64,000 nt of DNA from Oscillospiraceae bacterium (GTDB taxonomy: Bacteria > Bacillota_A > Clostridia > Oscillospirales > Ruminococcaceae), in NCBI GenBank assembly GCA_017523995.1, contig JAFWUX010000004.1, positions 1 to 64,000 of the forward strand, read 5' to 3'. How positions within the stretch are numbered: the first letter of the stretch is position 1; each line of letters begins with the position of its first letter. The notes beneath the pieces are model-generated. The model ran no database searches, was not told the origin of the DNA, and worked only from the letters and a program-made list of their open reading frames with translations. The position numbers and the translations under genes were made by a program. This document shows, piece after piece, positions 24,183 to 32,046 of this stretch.

Positions 24183-24993
24183 CCGCCTGAAATATGAAAT
24201 CGAAACCGCGGATGCAATCGTTGTCGGTGCAGGCGCAGGACTTTCCACCGCCGCAGGCTTCACCTATTCCGGCGCGCGCATGCAGCAGTACTTCGCGGAT
24301 TTCGTCGAAAAATACGGGTTCAGGGATATGTACACCGGCGGATTCTATCCGTTCCCGACGCCCGAAGAACAGTGGGCGTACTGGTCGCGCTATATCTATA
24401 TCAACCGCTATATGGATGCGGACAACGGCACATACAAGCGGCTGTTTGAGCTGCTGAAAGACAAGGATTATTTTGTCCTCACGACAAATGTCGATCACCA
24501 GTTTCAGAAGGCTGGCTTTGACAAACACCGCCTGTTCTATACGCAGGGCGACTACGGTCTCTGGCAGTGCAGCGAACCCTGTCACCAAAAGACCTATGAC
24601 AATGAGGAGACTGTCCGCGCGATGGTTGCGCAGCAGAAGGATATGCGGGTTCTCGCAGAGCTTGTGCCGCACTGCCCTGTCTGCGGCAAGCCCATGAGCA
24701 TGAATCTCCGCGCCGATGATACCTTTGTCGAGGACGAGGGCTGGCACGCCGCTGCGGAACGGTACGAGGAATTTCTCCGCCGTCATGAGGGGATGCATGT
24801 GCTGTATCTGGAACTGGGCGTCGGCATGAATACGCCGGCAATCATCAAATTCCCGTTCTGGCGCATGACCTATGACAACCCCGATGCGGTCTATGCCTGC
24901 GTGAATTTCGGCGAGGCATATGTGCCCGAACAGATCAGAAAACAGAGCATCTGCATCAACGGGGATATTCACGATGTGCTGTGCAGGCTTTGA
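24148..24993 (+). CDS. Class-M sirtuin (SirTM) ADP-ribosyltransferase
   Basis: A 281-residue sirtuin-fold enzyme. The NAD loop GAGAGLSTAAGF (27-38) and TTNVDHQF (112-119) are clear. The catalytic His of deacetylase sirtuins is replaced by Gln133 in YTQGDYG, as in SirTM enzymes, which transfer ADP-ribose instead of removing acyl groups. Zinc cysteines: 141, 145, 176 and 179. GGAGG lies 6 nt before the ATG at 24148, inside the macrodomain gene. No GcvH-like carrier or lipoate ligase gene is found next to it, unlike the pathogen operons. Confidence 0.92.
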   Translation: MRFTRDCSAEPDRLKYEIETADAIVVGAGAGLSTAAGFTYSGARMQQYFADFVEKYGFRDMYTGGFYPFPTPEEQWAYWSRYIYINRYMDADNGTYKRLFELLKDKDYFVLTTNVDHQFQKAGFDKHRLFYTQGDYGLWQCSEPCHQKTYDNEETVRAMVAQQKDMRVLAELVPHCPVCGKPMSMNLRADDTFVEDEGWHAAAERYEEFLRRHEGMHVLYLELGVGMNTPAIIKFPFWRMTYDNPDAVYACVNFGEAYVPEQIRKQSICINGDIHDVLCRL

Positions 24994-25016
24994 TACAGAA
25001 AAGATATAAAAATATA

Positions 25017-25048
25017 AGCCGCTCCAATCAACGCCAATTGGAGCGGCT
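25017..25048 (+). terminator. Terminator of the sirtuin operon
   Basis: 12-bp stem AGCCGCTCCAAT/ATTGGAGCGGCT with 8-nt loop, followed by TTGTTTTA. The same hairpin recurs at 27080-27111 as part of a longer direct repeat. Confidence 0.75.
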
Positions 25049-25310
25049 TTGTTTTATATTCACCCGCAAAACGCAAGAGCGCTTTTGAAATTAGAAATGA
25101 GAAATTAGAAATGAGAAATTGCGGTATCGCCTGCGGCGATGATTTTTATAAAAAGTGAAATGAGAGATTACCTGCCCGTTCCGCTGTTGACCTCCTATCG
25201 CAAATCGGAGCTGCTTTGTTTTATTTCAGCATAAATATGGGCGGATGGAGCTGTGAAGAACAAGTGAATCGTGAATAGTGAAAAGTGAAAAATGAATAAC
25301 AAAATGGGGT
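25017..25310 (+). repeat. Long direct repeat, copy 1
   Basis: About 290 bp that recur with few changes at 27080-27366, on either side of the SUKH gene. Parts in order: terminator hairpin, ATATTCACCCGCAAAACGC, a tandem of AGAAATGAGAAATT units, GCGGTATCGCCTGCGGCGATG, a second partial terminator hairpin near 25195, and AT-rich text. No gene is seen in 24994-25447. Confidence 0.8.
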
Positions 25311-25367
25311 ATGGGGGAAACGCCCCCATTCTCAATCCGTCGGAGATACCTTTCCCCCTTCCGGTGA

Positions 25368-25396
25368 TTGACTTTCCGGCGCGGCTCTGGTATAAT
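25368..25396 (+). promoter_or_regulatory. Promoter of the SUKH-domain gene
   Basis: -35 TTGACT (25368-25373), 17-bp spacer, -10 TATAAT (25391-25396), about 50 nt upstream of the ATG. Confidence 0.7.
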
Positions 25397-25447
25397 AACC
25401 GGTAGCGGACAGAACGCCGCAATCAAAATGCACAGAGGTGATGCAGC

Positions 25448-27037
25448 ATGAAACTGTTTGAATCATTATTCGGACATAAACCGGAAATCAGCACGCCGGA
25501 GCAGACGCCGCCAAAGCCTGCATGGCAAAATCTGCCTGCGGATTTTACAGTGACCGATCCCGCCTCCGCAAGGCTGTTCTTCATGGCGTGCGCGGGCGAT
25601 GCGGAGATCATGACCGGGCATTTTCCGCAGAATGTTTATAAGGATTTCAAATCAGTTGCGGATTATCCGATGCTCTGCAGCTTTACAAAATCCTATGCGC
25701 TGAAAAAGTTTGACAGCATCCTGCACGGTGCGGAAACACAGGTGCAGGCGGTGATGCAGGACGTATTTCATGTTGCGCGATACTGGGGCATGGATTTCTA
25801 CGATCCGGAAATCATTGAAAAGCTGACCGCCGTCATCAGTTTTTGCGGCGAGAAAAAGCTCCGCACCGGCGACCTCTGGCTCAAGCACTATCTGAGCCGG
25901 TACAACAACAGCGGCAGGGAGATCATGAAGGTATATGACCTTGTCCATGTGACCGATGCCTATCTTGCGCAGAAATATCCGGACAACACCGATTATTACA
26001 TCGGCGAGATCATAAAACTTTGCAGCACATTAAAGGGGCTGATGCTTGAGGCTGCAGAGCCCGATCCTGCATGCTCAATGGAATTTGCACTTGCCGAAGA
26101 TCAGGATATTGACCGCATCCTCGCGGAATTTTCGGCAATCCACAACGGCAGCGCCGGTCACATCAAGGGCATGATTCACCAGCTCAACTGTGTCTACGGC
26201 GTCCGGACACCTGCTTTCTTCCTCACCGCCGCAAGTGACGCTGTCAATTCCGGCAGCAATCATTCGTGGGATACATTCCGGTTTGCGGTTGTGTTTGCGC
26301 AGGAGAATGTGACAGCCGTGTTTGAATGCTGGCGCGATCAGAACGGGTATTTCTATCCGGAGAGCAGATTCCGGAAACAGTATCCGATTCTGGAGCAGTA
26401 TCAGAAGGCACTCGCAAAGGCAATCGCATTCTACAGAAACCGCGAGGCTGCTGAGGCATTCCGGAGTCGGATTGAAGCCGAAAATCCGGCATTCCGCTTC
26501 TCCGATGTTTTCTTTGCGCGGCGCGATCAGCTCTGCAAACGCTACGGCGAATGCTTCACCGCACTGCGCACGCGCATCCGTGACCAGTCAATCAGCGGGA
26601 CACTGACAGAGCTGCTCGATGCCTGTGAGATCGTTTCCCCGATCATCGGCATTGATCAGACCGAATTTTGTGAGCCTGCAGCGGAACAGGATATCCGCGA
26701 ATGTGAAGCGCGGACGGGCGTTACCATTCCGCAGCCGATGCGTGAATTCCTGATGTTCTCGAACGGCGCGAGCCTGTTTGAAAACTCCACACGAATCTGG
26801 GGAACCTCTGAGATCGGCAAATATACGCTCGACGGCTACGATGACGAAAATGCCGCGGTCTATCTGCCGATCGGTGATTTTATCGGGGACGGCACGCAGT
26901 TCGTGCTCAGCAAAGAGACCGGCGAGATCGGCGAATACGATCACGAAACCGGCGAAGTGGAACTATACGGAGACTTTGAAGATTTCCTCAGTGAGATCAT
27001 GGATTTCCATTGCAGTGATTATGCAGACATCGTCTGA
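25448..27037 (+). CDS. SUKH (SMI1/KNR4) domain protein
   Basis: A 529-residue soluble protein. Residues 1-400 are mostly helical and not recognised (one segment resembles tetratricopeptide-like packing). Residues 415-525 form a SUKH domain: IRECEARTGVTIPQPMREFL, FSNGASLF, a YLPIGDFIGDGTQFVL strand pair and EFLSEIM-like end. SUKH proteins are immunity proteins to secreted toxins or cellular scaffolds; no toxin gene is adjacent. The gene stands alone between two long direct repeats, with its own promoter. Confidence 0.7.
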   Translation: MKLFESLFGHKPEISTPEQTPPKPAWQNLPADFTVTDPASARLFFMACAGDAEIMTGHFPQNVYKDFKSVADYPMLCSFTKSYALKKFDSILHGAETQVQAVMQDVFHVARYWGMDFYDPEIIEKLTAVISFCGEKKLRTGDLWLKHYLSRYNNSGREIMKVYDLVHVTDAYLAQKYPDNTDYYIGEIIKLCSTLKGLMLEAAEPDPACSMEFALAEDQDIDRILAEFSAIHNGSAGHIKGMIHQLNCVYGVRTPAFFLTAASDAVNSGSNHSWDTFRFAVVFAQENVTAVFECWRDQNGYFYPESRFRKQYPILEQYQKALAKAIAFYRNREAAEAFRSRIEAENPAFRFSDVFFARRDQLCKRYGECFTALRTRIRDQSISGTLTELLDACEIVSPIIGIDQTEFCEPAAEQDIRECEARTGVTIPQPMREFLMFSNGASLFENSTRIWGTSEIGKYTLDGYDDENAAVYLPIGDFIGDGTQFVLSKETGEIGEYDHETGEVELYGDFEDFLSEIMDFHCSDYADIV

Positions 27038-27079
27038 TGCAAACCAACAATGATTTGCAAAATAAATCCGGTAAGATGA

Positions 27080-27366
27080 AGCCGCTCCAATCAACGCCAA
27101 TCGGAGCGGCTTTGTTTTATATTCACCCGCAAAACGCAAGAGCACGAGTGAAATTAGAAATGAGAAATTAGAAATGAGAAATTGCGGTATCGCCTGCGGC
27201 GATGATTTTTATAAAAAGAGAGATGAGAGATTTCCTGCCCGTTCCGCTGTTGACCTCCTATCGCAAATCGGAGCGGCTTTGTTTTATTTCAGCATAAATA
27301 TGGGCGAATGGAGCTGTGAAGAACAAATGAATCGTGAAAAGTGAAAAATGAAAAACAAAATGGGGT
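27080..27366 (+). repeat. Long direct repeat, copy 2
   Basis: Near-identical to 25017-25310, in the same orientation. It begins with a terminator hairpin that ends the SUKH gene transcript and runs to AAAATGGGGT, where the palindromic family seen at 94-170 continues (27361-27430). Confidence 0.8.
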
Positions 27367-27436
27367 CTGGGGATAATATCCCCAGTGGGGGTATGGGGGC
27401 AACGCCCCATTCTCAATCCGTCGGAGACACCTCTCA

Positions 27437-29710
27437 TCATCCTGCGGAAAGCTCCGTGCCGCCCCATTCCACAACTGCAAACCCTGTCCGTTCAAAGGTG
27501 CTGAGCTGCTGCGGCGCGATCTCGACCGCATGCTCCAGCGGCAGATACACCATGAACACGCGGCATATGCTGTCCGGCTCCGGCGTGATGTGCAGCTTTG
27601 CAGTATCGGTATAGGCTGCACCCTGGAATGTGATAAGATTATACGGATTGTGCTCCATGCGCGGCAGCCAGTAGACGATAAACTCATTTCGCTCCGATTC
27701 CGTCAGTCCCATTTCGGTGAGCGCGCCCTTGAGGAACTGTTCGGTATCGCTGCCCGCAACGCAGAAGCCCTGCGAAAGATCAAAGGCATTGCTGCCATGC
27801 ACGCTGTCCCAGAACAGATATCTGTGATGCGTGCCGTCTGCCTTGTTTGTCAGTGTGCCGTCCGGCGAGGCGGTCACATCCCATCCGTTGTGATACTTCG
27901 GGTAGGTTGTTGCAAGCTCGGATGTTGTCAGCTCCAGCTCGACATGGACATCGGTCTCCTGCTCGGGATAGAGATAAATGACCGGTTTATCAAACGCAAC
28001 ATCTGCAAACCTAATGTTCGGCTCGTCGCTGTTGTCGCATTTGGTTTTGATCCAGCCGCCGTTGACATAAACCCAGTCCTCATCGCCCTTGTTGTAGCCT
28101 CTTTCAATGAAGAATGCAAACTGCTCGAAGGTGCCGACCACCATATAATCCGTGCCGGGACCTGCATAAAGATTCAGATTGTCGCCGATCACATAGAAGC
28201 CGCTGTATTGTTCAGCAGGGGTATCCGGCTTCACGATCTCCGTATGCTGACGGAAATATTCCTTCTTCATCATCGCGAGATCCGCTGCATTGAGGATGTT
28301 GTCGCGGCAGAAATCGGCGGCGTTCCAGTCCGTGATTTTTACATCCTGCCCGAGCAGCAGCTTTGTCAGCAGGACAATATCCGCGATCGTGAATCCGTCG
28401 CTGCCGTTGAGATCGCCGCCTGCATGCCACTTCATTTTGCAGGTCATGTAAGTCCGATACTGACCGGATCCTTCACCCTCAAACTTTGCCCCGCTGTAAT
28501 AGCCGGCATTCGACTTCGGATAGTAAAAATAGTCATCTGTCCTGGAAATGATGCGGGTAGAATCAAATTTGGCGGGATTGGATTTGATCTGAAATGTCTC
28601 CGTGGTAATCGGATCATCCGGAGCGCCGCTGCCCGACTGCCGCATCAGAACATCCCCGCCCGAGGATGTGTCGATCAGCGCGCCGGTATCCTGATCCTGC
28701 AATGTCAGGATGAGATCGTGTTTTTTCTGCTCCGACTGGTCATAGACGAGCGTGCAGTCCTCCTTGACCTCATATGTGCCGATGTACTGATCCGTCGGCT
28801 CCGCACCGGGCACATCTCTGCCGACCGTCCAGTTGACATACACCGTGCCGTCTGTGACAGGCAGATACAGAATCACTGAGGATGATCCGGTGCCGTCCTC
28901 AGACCACACGCGGAACGGTTTGCAGTTCGACTCGAGCACCTGTCTGATCTCGCAGCCGTCATCGCTCTCCTGCGTCATTTTGAGGGTGTCGCCCGTGCTG
29001 CGGTTCACATCCGCGCAGTAGATGATATAATCATCAAAAACGGACGCTCTGCCGAAATCATCAAAAAATGCATCGTATTCCGCTTTGCAGTCCGGCACCC
29101 AGCCCCAGAGACCGCTCTGATACATGTTGCCGTCTGCATTGCCGAAGCGGAACGTTTCTGTTGTCTTGTATTCGTCACCAATTTTCTCCTGCCACGCGAC
29201 AGTCAGCTCCAGATCGTCCAGCACGCGGAACAGCGCCACCTCAAAGACAGGCTGCGTTTTGCGGTCTGCAAATTCCTCAAAGTATTTGTAGTCATGCGAG
29301 GGATTGCCGACGCTGTCGCAGTAATCCTCATATGCCTTGACGGCTTCTGCGTCTGCCGGATCCGGCTTTTCGGGGATTTCGAGCGCGTAGATCTTCGGCT
29401 GACTGCACGCAGGCGTATCGACCGTTGTCATGCTGCCGCCGAGCTCAAACCGGTAATCATCCGTTCTGAACTGCTGCATCCCCCGCACAAGGCAGATGAC
29501 GCCGTCCGCGACATAGGATTTGCCGTGCGTGTTCCGGAACTCCATTGCAGACGCAAAATCATGCGGCACCCAGTCCGGCAGTGTGCCGAACAGCGGATCG
29601 GTCAGGGCACCGTTTTCACCGTCCGCATCAGCAGCCTGCGCAGGCAGCATCGGGAGCATGGATGCAAGCAGCATACAGGCAGTCAGACATGCAAATCGTT
29701 TCGCTTTCAT
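27437..29710 (-). CDS. Secreted multidomain dockerin / SH3-like protein
   Basis: A 757-residue exported protein. Signal peptide to about 27 (AQA). Residues 35-420 are an uncharacterised extracellular region. A central dockerin (about 430-500) has DLNGSDGFTIAD and a degenerate second loop NILNAADLA. An SH3-like segment follows (LNLYAGPGTDYMVVGTFEQF to VYVNGGWIKTK, about 520-570). The C-terminal 180 residues begin KPVIYLYPEQETDVHVELEL, a domain found in secreted proteins of gut Firmicutes. No catalytic motif was identified. Central placement of the dockerin is unusual. GGAGGA precedes the ATG. Confidence 0.75.
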   Translation of the reverse strand: MKAKRFACLTACMLLASMLPMLPAQAADADGENGALTDPLFGTLPDWVPHDFASAMEFRNTHGKSYVADGVICLVRGMQQFRTDDYRFELGGSMTTVDTPACSQPKIYALEIPEKPDPADAEAVKAYEDYCDSVGNPSHDYKYFEEFADRKTQPVFEVALFRVLDDLELTVAWQEKIGDEYKTTETFRFGNADGNMYQSGLWGWVPDCKAEYDAFFDDFGRASVFDDYIIYCADVNRSTGDTLKMTQESDDGCEIRQVLESNCKPFRVWSEDGTGSSSVILYLPVTDGTVYVNWTVGRDVPGAEPTDQYIGTYEVKEDCTLVYDQSEQKKHDLILTLQDQDTGALIDTSSGGDVLMRQSGSGAPDDPITTETFQIKSNPAKFDSTRIISRTDDYFYYPKSNAGYYSGAKFEGEGSGQYRTYMTCKMKWHAGGDLNGSDGFTIADIVLLTKLLLGQDVKITDWNAADFCRDNILNAADLAMMKKEYFRQHTEIVKPDTPAEQYSGFYVIGDNLNLYAGPGTDYMVVGTFEQFAFFIERGYNKGDEDWVYVNGGWIKTKCDNSDEPNIRFADVAFDKPVIYLYPEQETDVHVELELTTSELATTYPKYHNGWDVTASPDGTLTNKADGTHHRYLFWDSVHGSNAFDLSQGFCVAGSDTEQFLKGALTEMGLTESERNEFIVYWLPRMEHNPYNLITFQGAAYTDTAKLHITPEPDSICRVFMVYLPLEHAVEIAPQQLSTFERTGFAVVEWGGTELSAG

Positions 29711-29752
29711 AGTGTGTTCCTCCGTTCTGTTTCAAATTGTGGATGTGGTACG

Positions 29753-30199
29753 TTATGCAGATTCCTTCTGCGATTGCTCTGTCCGGATATAGCGCTTTTT
29801 GAGCTGCTGATTCATCAGCGCGGTGTGTTTCTTGTCAATCAGATAGTGTACAAAGCAGGTGAACAGATAAATAAAGACAACTGCAAAGAATGTCAGCAGC
29901 GCGGATACGGGCGTGATGCTGCACCAGCCGAACAGGTGAAGCATCAACAGCGTGATTCCGTAGATCGCCAGAAAATGCACGATCCAGAGCACCCACGAGA
30001 GCCGGACGCTTTTGGTATCCAGACAGATCAGGGCGGCAGAGGGCAGCGCGGTGATCAGACCGCTCAGCAGAATCTGCCACAGCATGGCACTCTCAGGCTG
30101 CGTGCCGGATACGGTCAGAAAAATCGCCGCCGCGATCAGCACCGCGGTTGTGATGTCCACAAAATAATGCAGCAGCGAGATCAGAAACTCTTTGATCAT
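29753..30199 (-). CDS. DUF3021 membrane protein, LytTR partner
   Basis: A 148-residue protein with four membrane segments (10-30, 42-62, 70-88, 100-122) and a basic C-terminal tail. DUF3021 proteins typically follow LytTR genes and, in streptococcal LytTR regulatory systems such as HdrRM and BrsRM, the membrane partner inhibits the regulator. The ATG overlaps the LytTR stop (ATGA), so the two are translationally coupled. Confidence 0.8.
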   Translation of the reverse strand: MIKEFLISLLHYFVDITTAVLIAAAIFLTVSGTQPESAMLWQILLSGLITALPSAALICLDTKSVRLSWVLWIVHFLAIYGITLLMLHLFGWCSITPVSALLTFFAVVFIYLFTCFVHYLIDKKHTALMNQQLKKRYIRTEQSQKESA

Positions 30200-30648
30200 G
30201 ATTCCACCTCCTCAAGCCCGAGCCGGATTTTCAGATGATGCACATACTGCCGCGAAATGACGATCTTTTCGCCGTTTTTCAGATGTGCCTCCAGTCTGCC
30301 GCTGAACAGCGGGGAGAGATACTCAATCTTCTCCATGTTGACGATCATCGACTTGGAACATCGCACAAAATCCAGCGCGCCGAGCATCGTTTCCAGCTCA
30401 TAGAGCTTATATTTGACTTCGTAAACCGCGGAATGATAATAGGCAAACACGCGGCTTTCATTCGCCTCAAAATAGAATACGTCCTGATAGTTCAGCCGCA
30501 CGATCTTCCCTTCGAGATATCCCGTGAGCTCGGTGTTTGCGGTCTGAAAGGCGCACAGCATGGCAATCAGCCGCTGATCCGGCGAGGCGCACCGGACAAT
30601 CACCGCATCCTCCTCATCGGGCTGCGGGGTTTCTATGATGATTTTCAT
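30196..30648 (-). CDS. LytTR DNA-binding protein without receiver domain
   Basis: A 150-residue regulator. The LytTR domain fills residues 45-145 (LNYQDVFYFEANESRVFAYY, DFVRCSKSMIVNMEKIEYL, GEKIVISRQYVHHLK). There is no receiver domain, so control likely comes from the DUF3021 partner next door. A GGAGG is 13 nt upstream, a bit far. Targets are not known. Confidence 0.85.
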   Translation of the reverse strand: MKIIIETPQPDEEDAVIVRCASPDQRLIAMLCAFQTANTELTGYLEGKIVRLNYQDVFYFEANESRVFAYYHSAVYEVKYKLYELETMLGALDFVRCSKSMIVNMEKIEYLSPLFSGRLEAHLKNGEKIVISRQYVHHLKIRLGLEEVES

Positions 30649-30678
30649 GTTCAGTGATCAGCCTCCGCTTCTGCAGTT

Positions 30679-31470
30679 TCAGATTCCGTCAGAATCCAGC
30701 GTCAGTGTGCCGCCGTGCCGCAGCTGATAAACGGGCACGCGGTTCTTCATTGCATCCGCAAATTCAGCCGGATCCGCCTCCGTGCTGAACGGCGGAAAGG
30801 TATCATCAAAATGTGTGAGCAGAATCGCTTTCGGTTGCAGCCGCGCGCAGATCTCCGAGGCGGTCTCACAGAGCGCGCCGAATCCCTGATACGGGAACAA
30901 TGCGAGGTCAGCACCCGCCGGATAATCCGTATCGGCGGCAAGCGCAAGGCTGCCGAGAATCAGAATCCGCCTGCCGTACACCTCAATGAGATAGCAGAGC
31001 GACTCGTGCTTTTCGCGGCATCGGGCGATTGTCCGCAGCTTTTTGAGAATCCCGCGGCGGTTTTGCAGGACGCGCCTGCTGCAGATCGTTTTCAGGATAT
31101 CCCCCGCCCCGAGCCGGATGTGACTGCCTTTCAATGCGGTGATCCGGAACGCACCGGCAGCAAATGCATCCCCCGCCGCAATGCGGTGCAGATGCGCCGC
31201 TGCAACGCCCATTCTGCGCAGGCTGCGATACGGCGCGTTTGTGCATGAAATCCGCGTATCTGCGCGCACAAGCGCCGGAATGCTGCTGATGTGATCGAAA
31301 TGCCCGTGCGAAACAAGGATCCGGCTGCATCCGGAAAAGGCATCCGGCGCGACCGTGACACGGCTCTCCGGAAACGGGTAAAAGGGGTCGATCAAAAGCT
31401 GCGAATCCCCTGCCACAATCCGCACCGATGCCGTGCCGTACCATGTAATCCTGATTTTGTTCTGCTGCAT
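30679..31470 (-). CDS. MBL-fold metallo-hydrolase
   Basis: A 263-residue protein with the metallo-beta-lactamase fold: zinc motif SHGHFDH (about 54-60), a DPFYP strand before it, and C-terminal LTHFDDTFPP. The pattern is that of UlaG-like hydrolases. An insertion rich in Arg (about 130-155) is unusual. Substrate unknown. It is the upstream neighbour of the LytTR/DUF3021 pair, 30 nt away, and may share the transcript. Confidence 0.8.
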   Translation of the reverse strand: MQQNKIRITWYGTASVRIVAGDSQLLIDPFYPFPESRVTVAPDAFSGCSRILVSHGHFDHISSIPALVRADTRISCTNAPYRSLRRMGVAAAHLHRIAAGDAFAAGAFRITALKGSHIRLGAGDILKTICSRRVLQNRRGILKKLRTIARCREKHESLCYLIEVYGRRILILGSLALAADTDYPAGADLALFPYQGFGALCETASEICARLQPKAILLTHFDDTFPPFSTEADPAEFADAMKNRVPVYQLRHGGTLTLDSDGI

Positions 31471-31587
31471 ATGCGATCAGCTCTTTCCAATGTTTACAGA
31501 TATCCTGCTCCTATCTTATATCATAGCACAACCGGATTCCGCTGTCAATGCAACTTACCCTAAAAATAATACAACTTAGCGGGCAGG

Positions 31588-31884
31588 CGGGCAGTGCCCG
31601 CATCCATTTTGCTAAAGGTCTGTTTTGTGTTTGCTGGATTCATCTTCTGTTTATGAATCAATCAAAGTTGGCTGTGCCTGCCTCCATTTTGCGCGGGCAG
31701 TGGCGGGCAGTGCCCGCCTCCATATTGCTAAAGGTGTGTTTTGTGTTTGCTGGTTTCATCTTCTGTTTTTGAATCAATCGCAGCGGGCAGTGCCCGCTTC
31801 CATTTTGCTAAAGGTCTGTTTTGCGTTTGCTGGTTTCATCTTCTGTTTTTGAATCAATCAAAGTTGGCTGTGCCTGCATCCGAT
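31588..31884. repeat. 80-bp minisatellite
   Basis: Three units begin with the palindrome CGGGCAGTGCCCG at 31588, 31704 and 31784. Units 2 and 3 are adjacent 80-bp copies; unit 1 has a 36-bp extra segment made of a partial unit. Each ends with TTTTTGAATCAATC-like text. Open frames across it are repeat artefacts. Part of a 576-bp gap without genes (31471-32046). Confidence 0.8.
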
Positions 31885-32003
31885 TTTTCATAGCTGACAA
31901 AGAACCATTTATAAGATCATCCGCGCAGCGGATACCGCAATTTCTAATTTCTATTTTCTCATTTCTAATTTCAAAAGCGCTCTTGTGTTTTGCGGGAGAA
32001 TAT
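31880..32003 (-). repeat. AGAAATGAGAAATT repeat, inverted copy
   Basis: Read on the minus strand this carries CCCGCAAAACACAAGAGCGC, AGAAATGAGAAA units, GCGGTATCCGCTGCGCGGATGA and GGTTCTTTGTCAGCT. The same modules occur at 25051-25160, 27113-27220 and 35660-35832 on the plus strand. Confidence 0.65.
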
Positions 32004-32011
32004 GCTACAAT
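31983..32011 (+). promoter_or_regulatory. Promoter of the GH3 gene
   Basis: -35 TTGTGT (31983-31988), 17-bp spacer, -10 TACAAT (32006-32011). The -35 lies inside the inverted repeat copy, so the repeat supplies part of the promoter. Confidence 0.55.
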
Positions 32012-32046
32012 AGAAGAAGCAACGCTTCGTGAAAGGGAGGATTTCA

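Noticed and set aside
31588..31884. CRISPR-like array
   Set aside because: Units are adjacent 80-bp copies without unique spacers and no cas genes are near.
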